Assembly: GCF_016859285.1 (NCBI RefSeq)
Contig: NC_053409.1
Location: 22,205,976-22,269,975, forward strand
Direction of reading: 5' to 3'
Source of the DNA: Xiphias gladius
Taxonomy: Eukaryota > Chordata > Actinopteri > Istiophoriformes > Xiphiidae
Length of the DNA: 64,000 nt
Position 1 is the stretch's first letter; each line of letters opens with the position of its first letter. Made by a program: the position numbers and the translations under genes. The notes under the pieces are model-generated. The model ran no database searches. It was not told where the DNA came from and saw only the letters and a program-made list of their open reading frames with translations. Below, piece after piece: positions 32,634 to 54,855 of the stretch.

Positions 32634-32665
<32 letters not shown>

Positions 32666-32700
32666 TGGTGGGGTGGGGATGTGGGGGGGGGGGGGGGTTT
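32634..32700 (+). repeat. (TG)n run and G-tract
   Basis: About 14 TG units followed by interrupted G-runs, one of about 12 G. Low-complexity and potentially G-quadruplex-forming. Confidence 0.8.
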
Positions 32701-33411
32701 GTTTGTTGGCTCGAGTAGCCATGGCCACCACATGCCCCCACTGTGAGGAAGGTCCCCCTGCCCGTGGCTGACAGGGGGACCGCCTGTGTCAGAGAGGACG
32801 GGGGACCGGCGGTCAGCGCGCCCGGTCCATCTCTCTCAACACACAAACACCCCCAATTATTCTATCGGTTGTTTAGTCTATAAAGTGTCAGAACCTAGTG
32901 AAGCCCAGGGTGAGGTCCGAAACCCAAAGTTATTCAATACACAATCAAATGAAGCAGAGAAAAGCAGCAAGACAACACCTCGAGAAGCTGAAATCAGTGG
33001 AGGTTTGGCGTTTTGGCTTGATACGTGACTTTAAATGATAAACCCGAGGCAACAAAATAAAAAATAAAAAATGTTGTCCTTTCATTTTAGGACCATCGAC
33101 AAATCGCTGATTTCTGCGGTAGCCGAAATGAAGAGCAGTAAACGTTGGGAAACCGTCGTTTAGCTCGGCTTCTAGTCCGGGTTTCGGAGCCAAACTCCTC
33201 CAATCCAGCGCATATGCTCAACGGTGGAACGGCACGTCCCCGTCGGACGCGGCAGGGTGAAAGGAAGCCACTAAAAACCCGGTCCCGGCCTCCGGTATCC
33301 TGACATCTGCGAGCCCGGGACCGGCAACCGTTTCTGTTTTTTCTCGTTTTCTGCTCGGAATGAATTCGCAAGTCTTTCCGGCGCCGACCCGGACCGAGGC
33401 TGAGCACTCAC

Positions 33412-33560
33412 CCTGACGTCTCCTCGGGTCGGAGGGGGTTCTCTACCTTGGACCACTGGGCTCTTGAGAAATCCCCGGCGAGGTCCCCGCATCACTTGCT
33501 TTTTCTTTTTCTTTTTCTTTTTTTTACGGTGCCAGCTCATAAAGCTCCCTCCGCCTCGGG
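33412..33560 (-). other. papln: Candidate papln 5' noncoding exon and promoter region
   Basis: A good donor (CAGG|GTGAGTGC, GT at 33411-33410) lies in a GC- and CpG-richer stretch (about 33180-33660) upstream of the papln start exon. The acceptor before the ATG demands such an exon. The TSS and exon length are not determinable, so the right edge is arbitrary. Confidence 0.35.
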
Positions 33561-35199
33561 CTGCAGGAGCTTTTTATCCAACCGAATTAACGATTATTCG
33601 TCAGCCAGCGAGGGCAAGCAGCGTCTTGTGTCCCGTGTGCTCTGGGGTGAGTCATGCACCGGCACCTGGTCAGTCCACAGAAGCATCGGGGGGATTTATT
33701 ACTGTACCTTACATCTATGAAGACCCAATAACAAATCGATTGTATCCTTTGATCCCCCGAAGTTTCTCTGCGGGCCCCTCACCGCGGTCTACCGACTAAA
33801 CTCAAGGATCTGTTTTATCTGGCACCTCCGTAATATCCCCATGAGCACAGATGTCTATTGAGCAGGTTCCCTTCGCCTCCTATCGTCTCCCTCTGATGTT
33901 CCTCTGCGTCCTGACATCCTTTTCTTTACACGGTTACTTTAGTCATTTCTCGTAAAACAACGGTAAATGTGGAATAGGATTCAGTTAATCTATGATCGAT
34001 CTTTCTCATTTTAACTTTCTCTCACGCTAAAACTTTTTTTTTTTTTTTTTTTTTTTTAAATCTCCCCTGATGAATATTTCCGTTTTCGCCGCGCAGCCGG
34101 TTCCTCCGAGGACCGCAAACATTAGATATTTCCTTCGTGATATCTGTCACCTAAAGGAAGCCTGACATAAAAAAGGAAAGCCTCGTAATCATTTAGGTGA
34201 AAATCACAAGCCCCCTCACCCTCTTCGGCTGTTTTGAATGGGGTCTCTCTCTCTCGGAGTCCCGGACGGCTGCTGGACCGGATCCCAGCGGAGGAACGTG
34301 CGGGTCGCAGCGGGGCTGACAGCTGGTTTCTCTCCGGAGCTCCGGCTTCAAGATTAGTCTGAAAAGAGCAGCGGTGTCCTGGATATATGAGGGTTATCTA
34401 GCTGGTCCCCCCCCCCTCTCTGTCTTTCTCTATCTGTCTTACGTCCAACAGGAAACCGACAACAAGGGGGAGAAAGTCCTGTTGGTTAAACCTCCTCCTC
34501 GGCGTCATCGCCGCGCTTTTTAACCAACGCGCATCCAGCCCATTTCCCCAGTTGTAACCCCCCCCCAACACAGACACACACACACACACGGTCCGGTCCC
34601 CATGAGCGTCTCCTGGATGCGGGATCTGAAGACCTTTATTCCCACTTCGCTGCGACCAACGCGCCATTTAACACCAGTCTAATCACCCCGAGTCGGGAGA
34701 AAAAGCTTCGGGTCCTAATGGGCAGGCTGGGTTATAATCCTTAGCTGAGAGCGGGTCCCAAGTGTTACCTTACCTTTTGAAAGGAGGACTGTACTGTATG
34801 TTCAAGGGGAATCCACGTGTTGAATTATTTCCCTTTCAAATGTGCTTTTTCTTTTCTTAGAACCCAGTTGAAGCATTAAAGCAGGGAGGTGGCAACCCCC
34901 CTTCGGTTTGACTGGGCCTGCACAGCTGGCGAAAAATCCAGCAATGAGCACAAAGCGGGCTCTTGTTACCCGTCCAGATAAGGGGATAAATGTTCATAAA
35001 TAAATGTTCATGGGGTGAAACACTGTGGCCCAAATAGCGACGTCTTAAAGGGCAGCAAAAGGATTCCTAATTCTGAGAACTGCTGCATTAATGCTTAAAA
35101 GCTGTCAACCGTGGGTTCGGTTTGTTCGCGGCAGTTGTCCCAAAGTGTCACAAATAATTCCAGGAAACGCGCCGATGCTTCAACCAGACTAAAAGTCTG

Positions 35200-35540
35200 C
35201 GGCCATGCTAGCCGCCCCGTCGGGCTGTAGTCTAGCTAAATGCTAATGCCAGCATGCTAGGTTTTAGCTGGTGAACGCAAAGTAGTGGCCAAGGCCGATG
35301 GGAGCGTAGTTAGTCTTGCTAGCATTCGTATCAGTATTTCACCAGGTAAGTTAAAACTTTGAAATGATGGCGACACAAGGGGAAAAAAAATTAGGGGGAT
35401 CACTAAAGTTACGAGGATTCATCTCCTGGGATCATGAATGTTTGCGCAAAGTTTTATGACACTCCATCCACCAGTTTTTGAGATATTTCAGTCTGGGCCA
35501 AAGCGGTGGGCTTGACTCGAGAGCCTGCCACTGCAGACCC
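35200..35540 (+). repeat. Dispersed repeat, related to 8640-9250
   Basis: Shares GAGATATTTCAGTCTGGGCC, AAGCGGTGG and the GGATTCATCTCCTGGG block with the papln-intron copy, in the same orientation. Confidence 0.6.
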
Positions 35541-37011
35541 TCGGGTCATGTCGGCAGCATTGCTAATTGCAAAGTCATTCCCTTGTCTCTTTAAATATTC
35601 ATTCTTGTCTTCAGGATAAGCAGACCCTGCCCTTTGGCATAAATTGGGTCTTGCACATTTGACGAAGGTGACAAAATACAGAAATGACCATAGCGCACTG
35701 TTACTGCACCACTTAAGTAAATACTTAATGTTTTATCCGTGAGCGGGGGTGTGCATCAACAACAAATCTGCCAAAACTCGTTCAGAAAACAAAGAAATAC
35801 GTTATCTTACATACAGTATGGTTGAGGACTAACCTCCCGTTATGCGTCTTATCCTCAAACTGTTATAAAATTCCAATAGCAGAAATCCAAACCCCGATTT
35901 GGGATTTGGGAGGCGTAGTACACAGTAAAAAAGTATCTGTCAGCATCAATCAGACACAATGGATAGCGTAAGAAAATATCCGCGGTTTTTCAGGCATGTC
36001 TTACCACTAAAAGCCCCCAAGACCCCAAACGCATGTGATACATCATGTTTATAAGCAGCTCTCTTAAAATTAGAATGTGTGCGTTTTTCAAGCTGTCAAA
36101 GAGGGGACCGCAGTCCCCAGGAGCCCAGACAGAAAATTAGAGTTTAAAAAAAAAAAAGCAAAAACCAAACTAAAACAGTCCCTGAAGTTTTTTTTTTGGA
36201 ATTTTGTCTTGTCGATAATTCAAAAGACTGATCTCAAATCAAACAGTAACACAGAGGCTCTTGGAAGAACTTGACTATTTCATTCCTATGTCATCCTGAA
36301 CATGTTAAAGTTGCATGAAAACAACAGAGAAAAGTGATTATTTTGGGCTTTAAAGAGGAAACCACCGCTGCCACTACCAAAGCTATGTTTAAACATCTGT
36401 CGATGTATATCTCCCTGAAAGATGTTCGACCCCTCCCCTCTTCTTTCCTCTCTTTTGGGGGTTAGGTTTTTCAGAACGTCCCAAAGGCCTCTACCGAAAT
36501 TGCAGAGACTTGTGGGCTCATGTAAAAACTCATCTTGGGTGCAATGTGCACTTCTCATAAATCATGGGCCAACTTGCGACTGGAAAAGTGTCTCAACGGC
36601 AAACGTGCCAACGAAACCCATCAACGCCACGTGTTTTGTTTGTCTGGTTACACCGAAAGATCTTGTTACACGTTTGGGCCTGGACTGAACGACACACAGG
36701 GCTGAGCGTAAATATTTGAAATCATACCATCTGACTGGTAGCCATAACCCCTCCGTGTCTCCTCGGTCTCACGACAGCAGAGACGCCGCTCAAGTCCAGT
36801 GGACCATCAAGCAGAAAATTGAGCCATCTACTGCAGTTCCATCTCAACCTTTTCATAGAAAACGTAAAAATTTTTGCCACGTATTTGTAGCTCCCAAAAG
36901 GTATATCACGTCCATCCAGCGTCCACAGGCAGCTGGTCCAAGTGGTTCATAGCACATGTACAATATTTATTCCCTTGTTTGTTTCCTGTACAGTGTACGA
37001 GGATACCAGTA

Positions 37012-37530
37012 TGAGGCAATGGGGGAGAAAGCACTCAGATCCTTTACCTAAGCAAAAGCAGCACACAATAAAAATACACTATTATATGTCAAAGCCTTGC
37101 ATTTGTGTTACTCAAGTAAAAGTATTTAAGAATTGTTAGTAAAACGTACTTAAACCGTGAAAAGTAAAAGTATTAATAATGCAGAAACATGGCTCCTGGG
37201 AGTGTTATACTGATACATATCACATTATTAGATTATCTTTTTTGATGCATCAATGTGTAAGCAGCATTTTACTTTAGTATTTTGTCAAGGTTGGGCTTAT
37301 TTTAACTACTTTATGTACCGTTTGGTGGTTTAATCTATAACAGTTTATAGCATTTTACCATACTGTACACATTGTAGTGTAATCCGTAAAGCAACTTGCA
37401 CTTGTCAGATAAGTGTAGTAGAGTAGAGAGTATAATCTTTCTGCGTGAACTGTATTTAAATGGAAATACTCAAGTAAAGTGCAAGTGCAATACTTGAGTT
37501 AATGCACTTATTTACTTTCCACCACTAGTG
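37012..37530 (+). repeat. Teleost 'AAGTAC' MITE copy
   Basis: It starts near GAAAGCACTCAGATCCTTTA and ends TTACTTTCCACCACTAG. The ends are approximately inverted, and the internal blocks match the copy at 56070-56900 (TTAGATT..., TGTAAGCAGCA, GAAATACTCAAGTAAAGT). Confidence 0.75.
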
Positions 37531-38789
37531 TATGGAAGATTTAGGAGCGACTGAGGTAAATATTTGACTCCTTACAGAAATGTAAAGGATATTTTTTTTG
37601 CTTCTTGGACCTAATGGAACTGACCAACTAGAGCTTCACCTTCACCTCAGAGTTTTTGACGCTCTTGTGGGTGAGTAGGTAACAGCTGAACTTAAGGCGA
37701 GGTTCAGGTCAGCTGGCAAACTGCATCTTGGATATGATACAATGGAAAGCTCCAGAACAGCCACCAAATGAATCTTAAGGGTGGTTCTTTTTTTTCATTA
37801 TACATCAAAGTATTGCTTTAACAATTAACAATGTTTTCGCAGGGGAACAGTGAAGGGGGCCGTCGTCTTTTGTCAAACCCATCATTCAGCGACGGAGAGC
37901 TGGTTCTGCCGATATCTTTTAGAATTTATCTCTTTGTCTGTGACCAAACGTCTACAATTATGGATAGAAGTTAAATCTTGGGTTCGCATTCGCGCTCCCA
38001 GCAGCGGGAAACGACTGGTTATGGTGACCTAGCTACCGTTCCTATATCGCCACCATCAGGGCAAACTTTTAGCTTGTTGAAGATTTGGTCACTTGGAAAC
38101 CTACAGTATCGTTTTCTGGACACAAACAAATTTCAAAATCTATTGACTTTGGTGAGCTCAATAACATTACTTTAGAGTTACTGTCACGTAATTTTAGTCA
38201 GTCAACACCTTGCTATATAGTTTTTAAAATGAGTTGTGGGAGTTGGAGGTAATTGGGCGGAATACTACGAACTGTGTGCAGACCATTTGGGACTCCAAAT
38301 GGACCCCGAGATAATTGAATTCCAAGACAATTTAAAGTATAAGAAAAGAAAACAAAAATCTGCTAAACAAAATAATGTCCTTTTTTTAAAAAAACTTTTT
38401 TCTTTAAATGAAACAATCCAAGAAAGAAAAAACACTCCTTGGTTTTACCGCTCATAACTGAGGCTGATGTGATGGTTGGGAACCACTGGTGTAAGCAGTT
38501 AAGTGGAGAATAGAAGAGTAAAGTTTGAAGCCCTGGTGTGAGTGTGTGTGAGTGTGTGTGAGTGTGTGTGTTTGTGTGTTTGTGTAATGTGGTGTGAGAG
38601 ATGACTTGGACTCCACAGTCTTCTTTGGGTGTCGTGGGACAGATTAAGTGACGTACCTTTGATGGATGAGGTCTAATTCATAATCCAAAGGACTTCCTGG
38701 CTCTCATCCAGCCACCATTCCTGTAAACATCTGAGCTGCTTTGTACATAACTCTAAGATTTCTTGCTTAGAGTTAGGGGAGAAGGTCAA

Positions 38790-39075
38790 TAGCAATCTCA
38801 TTTTTATCTGTTAAATATGAAGCTCCAGCCAGCGGTGGGTTAGCTTAGCTTAGCATAAAGGCCGGCAGCTAGCACACAACGCTTTGCAAAATCATAACTT
38901 GTCATTTTACACAAACAAGATCCAGTATAACATGTCAGTTAGTGAGCTTTAGAGGTGCTGGTGCATTTTCTTACATTTGGACAAAGCCAAGCTAGTTGTT
39001 TACAGTCTTTATGCTAAGGTACGCTAATGAACTGCTAGCTGTAGCTCCATAAAAATGTAGTTCTCTTTGCTAAAA
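38790..39075 (+). repeat. Dispersed 'GCTTAGCATAAAG' repeat
   Basis: Contains GGTTAGCTTAGCTTAGCATA on the left and the inverted-sense TTTATGCTAAGGTACGCTAA on the right, a terminal-inverted-repeat layout typical of a widespread fish MITE. Confidence 0.55.
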
Positions 39076-40051
39076 AGTTAAACCCGCACAGATTTGCAAA
39101 GGCATTCTGATTCCATAAACACGTTTAATGCCATATTCAGGCTCAATAAAATCCATACAATCAAGCCCAAAGCTAGCTTTGACTTGGCCCATCAACCCCA
39201 CAGAGTTAAATTACACAGAGTAATAGATGCAAAAAGCCTTCAACACCAGCTATTTTCAGTTTCAAAAAAATCCGCTGATTAGCAGAATTTAAAACAAAAT
39301 ACTAAACATTAACAATACTTTATAGCGGTACGTTAATAATTCACATAAAGCCACATTTGCTCTCTTTTCTGTTATTCCGTGGACTGTGGCCCAGTGTGGA
39401 AGGAGGCACCTTGAAGTCTCACATTTCACAAGGTTGATGGCAGGAAGGGATAATCGGGTATTTCTTAGCACTTTAGCTCTTCAAGGTCCAAAATTGGCTG
39501 ACCGCCCACTTCCTCTGGTCACTGCAGCGCTAAAAATAATATCCAGTGGCTGTCATCAAATAAACTCTTTACAGGGCCGGTGCAGCTGAGCTCCCAGGCT
39601 TGTTGTTGTTTTATAGAAACCTAATGAGCACAATGCCTCAGGCATAATCTTCACCCACTTTTCAAAAACCCCTTCTCAGCCAGATTCCACACTTTCCACA
39701 CCCACATTTCTTGGAGACCTCCAGTTTTGATTCCTGGTTATTAAGTCTATCCGTGGATCTAAAAGGAGCCCTAAACCGCAGGATTTCAGTTAACATTCAA
39801 ATTACTCAACTTTACACGCATCCTCCTCCGGACCTAAAATGTACACATATGGAGACAGGAAAAAAAAGACTCTTTCTATATGTTAAAGGAAACAGCTGTG
39901 CCCAGTTTAGCTTTCATAACCACCCAGTCTTTAGAAATCTTCAGCTGCTTGTTTCATCTGCCTTGTCCGCTCGTTTCCCTCCAGGACTCTGTTTTCAGCA
40001 CACCCAGGTCACATCCACCTGCAGTCCTGCCGCCATTCTCCCCGCACACCT

Positions 40052-40324
40052 TCAGAGCTGCCGGCTGAGCTTCTGCGCCTGCCTCTCCTTTGCATTGAAG
40101 GCATATTTTGTGTCCTGTAACTGTTCTATAATCTCCTTGGCTTCCTTCATCTCCACAGTGAGCTGGTTGTACTTCTCCACCAGCTCCTGGTTCTCTCTCC
40201 GGAGCTCCACCACCAGCTGGCTCAGCTCCTCGCTCTGCTTCCCGCAGTGAAGCTTCAGCTGCTCCATCTCAGAGAGCGTGTCCTCCATTCGCTTCACCAG
40301 ACTCTCCAGCTTGTCCTTAGACAT
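40052..40324 (-). CDS. Unrecognised small coiled-coil protein, single exon
   Basis: A 90-codon ORF, ATG 40324-40322, TGA at 40054-40052. The product is almost entirely amphipathic charged helix with leucine/hydrophobic heptads (for example LVKRMEDTLSEMEQLKLHC, LVVELRRENQELVEKY, LTVEMKEAKEIIEQLQ), so a coiled coil of about 80 residues. No signal peptide or membrane segment. The ATG context is AAGATGT, and a donor-like site lies only after the stop. Upstream lie a TATA-like CTAAATAA (about 105 bases before the ATG) and TAATCC sites. I do not recognise the family. It lies between papln and psen1 on the same strand. It may be a lineage-specific small gene or one exon of a larger gene whose other exons I could not find. 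Confidence 0.55.
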   Translation of the reverse strand: MSKDKLESLVKRMEDTLSEMEQLKLHCGKQSEELSQLVVELRRENQELVEKYNQLTVEMKEAKEIIEQLQDTKYAFNAKERQAQKLSRQL

Positions 40325-40424
40325 CTTCTTTGAAATGTTTTATTCACCTTTACGGAGTTTTTTGTTCCAGATTTGTCTCTTTTCTCCGGTGTCGTTGAGT
40401 GTCTGCGCTTGTTGCCTGCGTAGA

Positions 40425-40504
40425 GGGATTATTTAGGTCTGATCCTCAATTCCTTACATGTCTGGCATGGAGCAGCCATCCCTCCCTTCTCAGTAATCCC
40501 ATTA
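40425..40504 (-). promoter_or_regulatory. Promoter-like region of the coiled-coil ORF with TAATCC sites
   Basis: TAATCCCATTA at 40494-40504 is an overlapping pair of homeobox half-sites with the K50 (OTX/CRX/PITX-type) TAATCC core. A second TAATCC (minus strand, 40426-40431) overlaps the TATA-like CTAAATAATC. The function is inferred from motif alone. Confidence 0.35.
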
Positions 40505-41434
40505 GCAGAGCTATCCTGGGAAACCTCTAATGCACATAGGTGTGACACACAGTCACAATGTCTCCTGCCTAAGTCCACTCTATACAGAGGATGACAGTGA
40601 TTGACAGATTACCTCAATTTACTCTGTAGTCTCATCCACTTGTCAGTAAATAAGATTAAAGGCCGACAAAGAAATGTGACGTCTAATTTATTATCTGCAA
40701 GGAGAAAGACAAAACAGAAACAAAAGGTTCAAATTTCTTTCGATGGGAGTTCCTCGTCACTTGGAAAAATTAAGTCGTATGGGCTTATGGGTCAATCCTT
40801 CCTGGGAAAGAATGCCAAACAGTTTCAAGCGTATGGAGTAGCATTATAATCTGAACAGAGCAGGTGTCTGGAATCGATGCAAGAGAGGCCTTACGGAATT
40901 ACCTCTGTGGTTGTTCCCCAGCTGAGCAGAGGGATTCACATGCCAGAATGAGGCCTCACCGAGGGCATGTTAGGTAAGTCTCAGTATGAGGCTAAACATT
41001 CTGGGTAAACTGCCATACTGTGCCACTGTCCCGGCCAGCGAGGCCAAACAGTCCCCATGGTGACAGCTAATGCATCCAGCGCTCCAGGCGACGTGCCAAC
41101 CGCGCCCGTCAGCCAGTTGGCACCGGGGGAGGGCGAGCGCGGGATGACAGTGAATCAGCATGCCGAGGAATTTCCACAATGTTCCCACTGTCTGCAGAGA
41201 TGCTTTGTGTCAAATCCCGAGGGGGAAATCAGTGCAGATGAAGCATGAGAGACAACAGCATTTTGTCACCGCGCAAACGTATATAAAACAGGTCCAGGGG
41301 TGTTGAGCTTGACCTATGACCTCTGTGTCGTGGGGGACAAATTAGTAGAAAAAAAAACAGTATAGTTTCAGAGAAACAAGAAAAAAAGCTCAGGTCACAT
41401 AACTTCATCTGTTGTTTTGTGCCGTGTATCAAGT

Positions 41435-41895
41435 GTGCAGTGTTGGAATATAACAAAGTACATTTACTCAAGTACTGAAATTACGTACAATTTCAGGGGT
41501 ATCTGTACTTGTAATTTCTTTTTCTGCTACTTTATGCTTTTACATCACCATATTTGAGAGGGAAATATTGTACTTTTTATATCCACTAAAATGATTTATA
41601 TCTTATAGTTACTAGTTACTTTGCAAATTTGAATTTTACCAACAAAAAAAAAATCTCTGTTTACAAAATATGAAATGTTATCAACTGTCCAACAGCACAT
41701 AAAGCTGTTAAAATGTCTCCACTTCAACCAACTAACACATCAAAATGCTTCTTACATAATAATTAATTAGTAATAATCAGTATAACACAGTAGAGTATAT
41801 AGTATAATAATGACCAAGGCCATTCTGCTGTACATGAGTACTTTTACTTTTGATACAGAAGAACTAAATAATCCTGCATTCTGTTACTTAGGATT
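41435..41895 (+). repeat. Teleost 'AAGTAC' MITE copy
   Basis: Opens AGTGTTGGAATATAACAAAG then TACATTTACTCAAGTACTGA, with GAGGGAAATATTGTACTTTT inside, and TACATGAGTACTTTTACTTT near the end. Same family as 29140-29860. Confidence 0.75.
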
Positions 41896-43974
41896 TTGAA
41901 TACAGGACAGCCTAACTGTAATGTATTTTTAGATTGTTGTTTTGCAATTTTTAATTTAACAGGCTCACAAAGCTTGTACAACCACAGTGAGAACGCTCAA
42001 AGGACAAGTTGGACTGCTAAGATGGACAGGCATGACCAAGAATTGTCAGCATTACTGAGGTCTTCTCTGTGATAACCATTGCCAGCACTTCACAGTCCTA
42101 CTAAGGAAGTAGTACAGCGTTTAGTTCAGCACATAGTTCACAGAGATGAGAATCATCAAAAGACTGCTCCAGTGATTTGATACTGCACAACCATAAAGTT
42201 GGTGGACTTATGAGGTACAGAATAAAAAAAATAAATAAAAAAAAGGAATAGCCAAAACTGTAGCATGGGAGGCTGAGATATCCTCTCTTTTAGTGTCTAG
42301 CAAGGGTCAAGCTCCAAAAATACTGGATCCTACATTTCCCAAGATGCAACTCGATAGCATCTTTTTGTTAGACCTTCCCCGCTCGGTAAACGCTCAGGTC
42401 TTTCAAACTCCACGCCACCATATATTATACAACTGTTTTTGCAGGCTGAATAGTGTTTCTCTTTACGAGTAAACTGACGTTGACGTGTAAAGTCGGCTGA
42501 GTGGCCCTTTTAAATTCGCTGAGTAAAAGTCCTTTGTCTTGAATCTCTTTGTCTTCTTTTGGTTTGTCTAGAATGAAGAAAAAGAAACTCGAGGGTTAAC
42601 GGGCAATATTATAGCAGAACAAACATTCAGAAATGTAAACCTTATAAGAATGAAATAAGAAAAAAGATGTCACAGTACTGGACACAATGGAAATATTTAG
42701 TATTGATGTAGACACAGTATATATGTATTTTTGATAGTTTTCATCGTGTAATTCTTGAATTTTTGATTGTTTTAAAATATCAATCAATTTGGGCAGATTG
42801 GATGATGAATTATTATTAGTATACATATGGGTGTGGTAACCAATTTTAAACTTGTTGACTCAACGAAGATCAAAACATTGTCAATTTAAATACATTTATG
42901 GATGGGAGTCAGAGTGCAGGGTTTACTCTTTTCATCAGTGCTGATTTCCAATAGCTTTACACCTACAGCACATGTAATGTGTATGTGTGAACAGGAGGCT
43001 AACTGTGCTCTCTTAGCACTGCACACACACCCATATTTTGATGGACAGTTTAACTCTGGCTGATAAAGAGCAAAAAAAAAAAGCAAAAACAAAGAGACAG
43101 TCACCACTTGGCATCACAGATGCAGCCACAAAAACACCACCAAACTATGATTTCACAGATTACCACTTTGAGTGTTATATTGTGGGCTACACTGGCTGCA
43201 CAGGCTGAGAAAAAAATATAAATTAGACACTTGAGAATCTGCAGGCACGACAACAATAATAAACGGAGGAAAAAAGGCCATTTTAAGTTTCATTATTTAT
43301 TTAAAAAAAGAACAAAATCTGAATTGAATAACCTTGCATAACACACATATTCATGTGGACAGAAAAAAAGCCAGTCACCCAACATATTCCCTAAAAACAA
43401 AAAGGGGAGAATAAACAGTCTCAGAACAAATATTGTTATATCGTTCCCTCTTTTCTTTTCTCTGCAAGCATGAAACTCGAGTGCAACAAAAGAGGAGCAA
43501 TCAATGCAGATCGTCTTTTCTCTACTACTCAGCATGATCTCACATATGAGAAGCCAATTTTTCATACCAGACCGTTATTTTTATTATCTTAATTTAAACT
43601 TTTTGGTTTGTTTTGAACTTGATTAAAACCATCAGTTAAGCTAACAATGCTTGATGACTGGAGATTATGCTTTTCAAAAATGTTCACAAATTCAAATTTA
43701 AATAGATCTACAACTCCCTCACTTACCAGGACTCAAGTGTTTTTTACTCAATACCTGCACATTATTTCCGTCAAGAGTTTTTTTTGTTTTGTTGACACAC
43801 TTTCCCAGATTTTCCTGATCTGTTTAGGAACCTCTTAACATTTACCCCCATGTTTCGAAAAGTACAAAGTTTTTTCTTCTGCATATATTGAAAAAACAGA
43901 ACAATATCTGTGAATAGACGAAATCATTTTAGTGTTTCATGTAGCATAGTTCAAGACAGCACCAGGCGAGCATC

Positions 43975-44285
43975 ATGAGGGCAGCTATAGCCTAAAGGTT
44001 CAGAGTTTGTGACCAGATGATCACAGGTTACAATCCCTGGACAGGTTAGAAAAAAAACAAAAACAAAACCATTTAATCTCAGTCAGGGTAGAGAATGAAA
44101 AGCACATTTCTGTCCCACAATATCAACAACAACAACAACAACAACTACTACTACTACTACTGAAATGCCCTTGAGCAAGGCACTGAACCTCCAACTGCTC
44201 CAGCAGAACTGCTCAGTGGCTGACAGCACATGGCTAAAATGGCAGGCAAGTCACAGGTGTGAGTGTGTGTGTGTGAACCCCCCCC
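43975..44285 (+). mobile_element. tRNA-derived SINE-like copy
   Basis: The head resembles a tRNA (GCAGCTATAGCCTAAAGGTT as A-box area, GGTTACAATCCC as degenerate B box about 45 bases later). It is followed by the body string CCTTGAGCAAGGCACTGAAC and a GTGTGAGTGTGTGTG tail. The string TTGAGCAAGGCAC is typical of teleost SINE bodies. Confidence 0.6.
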
Positions 44286-44689
44286 CCCCCCGCAGGCTGT
44301 GAATTCAAATGTGATTTAAGGTAAAATTAAGGGCAGAAAACATGGCGAAATCAGCCAGTCAGTGTCACAAAAACACTCATATTTTTAAATTCTTGATAAT
44401 TTTTTTTTAATGATATTTTTCCACTTTTCCACATGTGAAAGATCCACATGTACAAAACATCCTGTTCAGTGTAAATCTTTCTGGGTGTAACTTGCTCTGG
44501 CATCAGAGTGTCTAAAGTCAAACAAAAAAGGTCTTAACCATTCTTAACAGCTGTGAGGAAATCACGCTCTGGTGACTGACAGCTCATACATAATCAAACT
44601 ACACATTTACCAATCTATAATCAATTTCATCATTTGTGTGTCCATTAGTTTGATGAAGGCTTTTTGAATCTTCGGTTATGTTTGGGGCT

Positions 44690-44965
44690 GGTGGTAGCTC
44701 ATAAGTCATGAAAACAGACTTGCAACAGGAAAGATTTTTTGATTCAAGTCTTTGAGGGGGAGATTCAACCAAACCGTCTCCCTTTGCCCAACAGCTACCG
44801 CCAAGGTGTCCATTAGCAAGGCACCTACTGCAAAGCCCCAGTTGTAGAAGACCGTGGTTGTACTGGGCAGCTCCCAGATATGAACGTGTGCGGATGTGAA
44901 TCAGGGCGCTGCTGAAAAATGAGCAGACGAGCTCTTGTAAAGCTTCCCTGGATAAATAAAGGTAA
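44690..44965 (+). mobile_element. Second SINE-like copy
   Basis: Contains AGCAAGGCACCTACTGCAAA, GGGCGCTGCTGAAAAATGAG and the tail TTCCCTGGATAAATAAAGGT. The head is degraded. It probably lies within the psen1 3'UTR or just beyond it. Confidence 0.5.
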
Positions 44966-45323
44966 AATATTCTCACTAACTTGTTAGATTGTGCCTGAGA
45001 CCGGTGATCGACAACAAATTTGAAGATGAGGTCCCAAGTTGAGCGAGAAATATCACTTCTTGGGTTAAAATGGAAATAAAACATTTAAGAACAGCTGCTG
45101 TGGGGAATACCCTCTCTTGGCGCCAGGAAGAAAGGCAGGAAAAAGAGAAAAAAAAAAACAAAAAAAAAAAACAACTTGTGTCCCAACATCATGAGTTCCT
45201 AGGAAGGGATATGGGGGCAGGAGGGACCCCTGCATCACCCTTTGTTCCCCTGCTGTTAAGGGACTGCTCTTGCATTGTTGGCCAGAGAGCTATGTGGTTG
45301 AGGGTTATCAGGGCAGCGTCCTG

Positions 45324-54855
<9,532 letters not shown>

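Larger units (their letters stand above)
33700..40050. other. Spacer upstream of papln
   Basis: No supportable exon. It holds T-runs near 34030, a repeat copy at 35200-35540, a MITE at 37012-37530, a TGTGTGAG microsatellite at about 38538-38585 and a GCTTAGCTTAGCATAAAG-containing dispersed repeat at about 38790-39075. The ORFs seen here lack splice or homology support. Confidence 0.5.
40510..45300. other. Spacer between the coiled-coil ORF and psen1
   Basis: No supportable exon. It contains a MITE copy (41435-41895), SINE-like copies (43975-44285, 44690-44965), a trinucleotide CAA/CTA run (44127-44160) and a C-run (about 44280-44291). Part of the right side is probably psen1 3'UTR. Minus-strand polyadenylation signals (TTTATT on plus) occur near 43292 and 43578. 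Confidence 0.45.

Noticed and set aside
32259..32846. 195-codon minus-strand ORF upstream of papln
   Set aside because: Runs through a (CA)n tract and repeat sequence; low complexity and no splice context.
43975..44050. Functional tRNA gene
   Set aside because: A- and B-box-like strings exist but the cloverleaf cannot be completed and a SINE body follows.
44599..45084. 161-codon minus-strand ORF near the psen1 3' end
   Set aside because: Lies over the SINE-like copies; no conserved domain.
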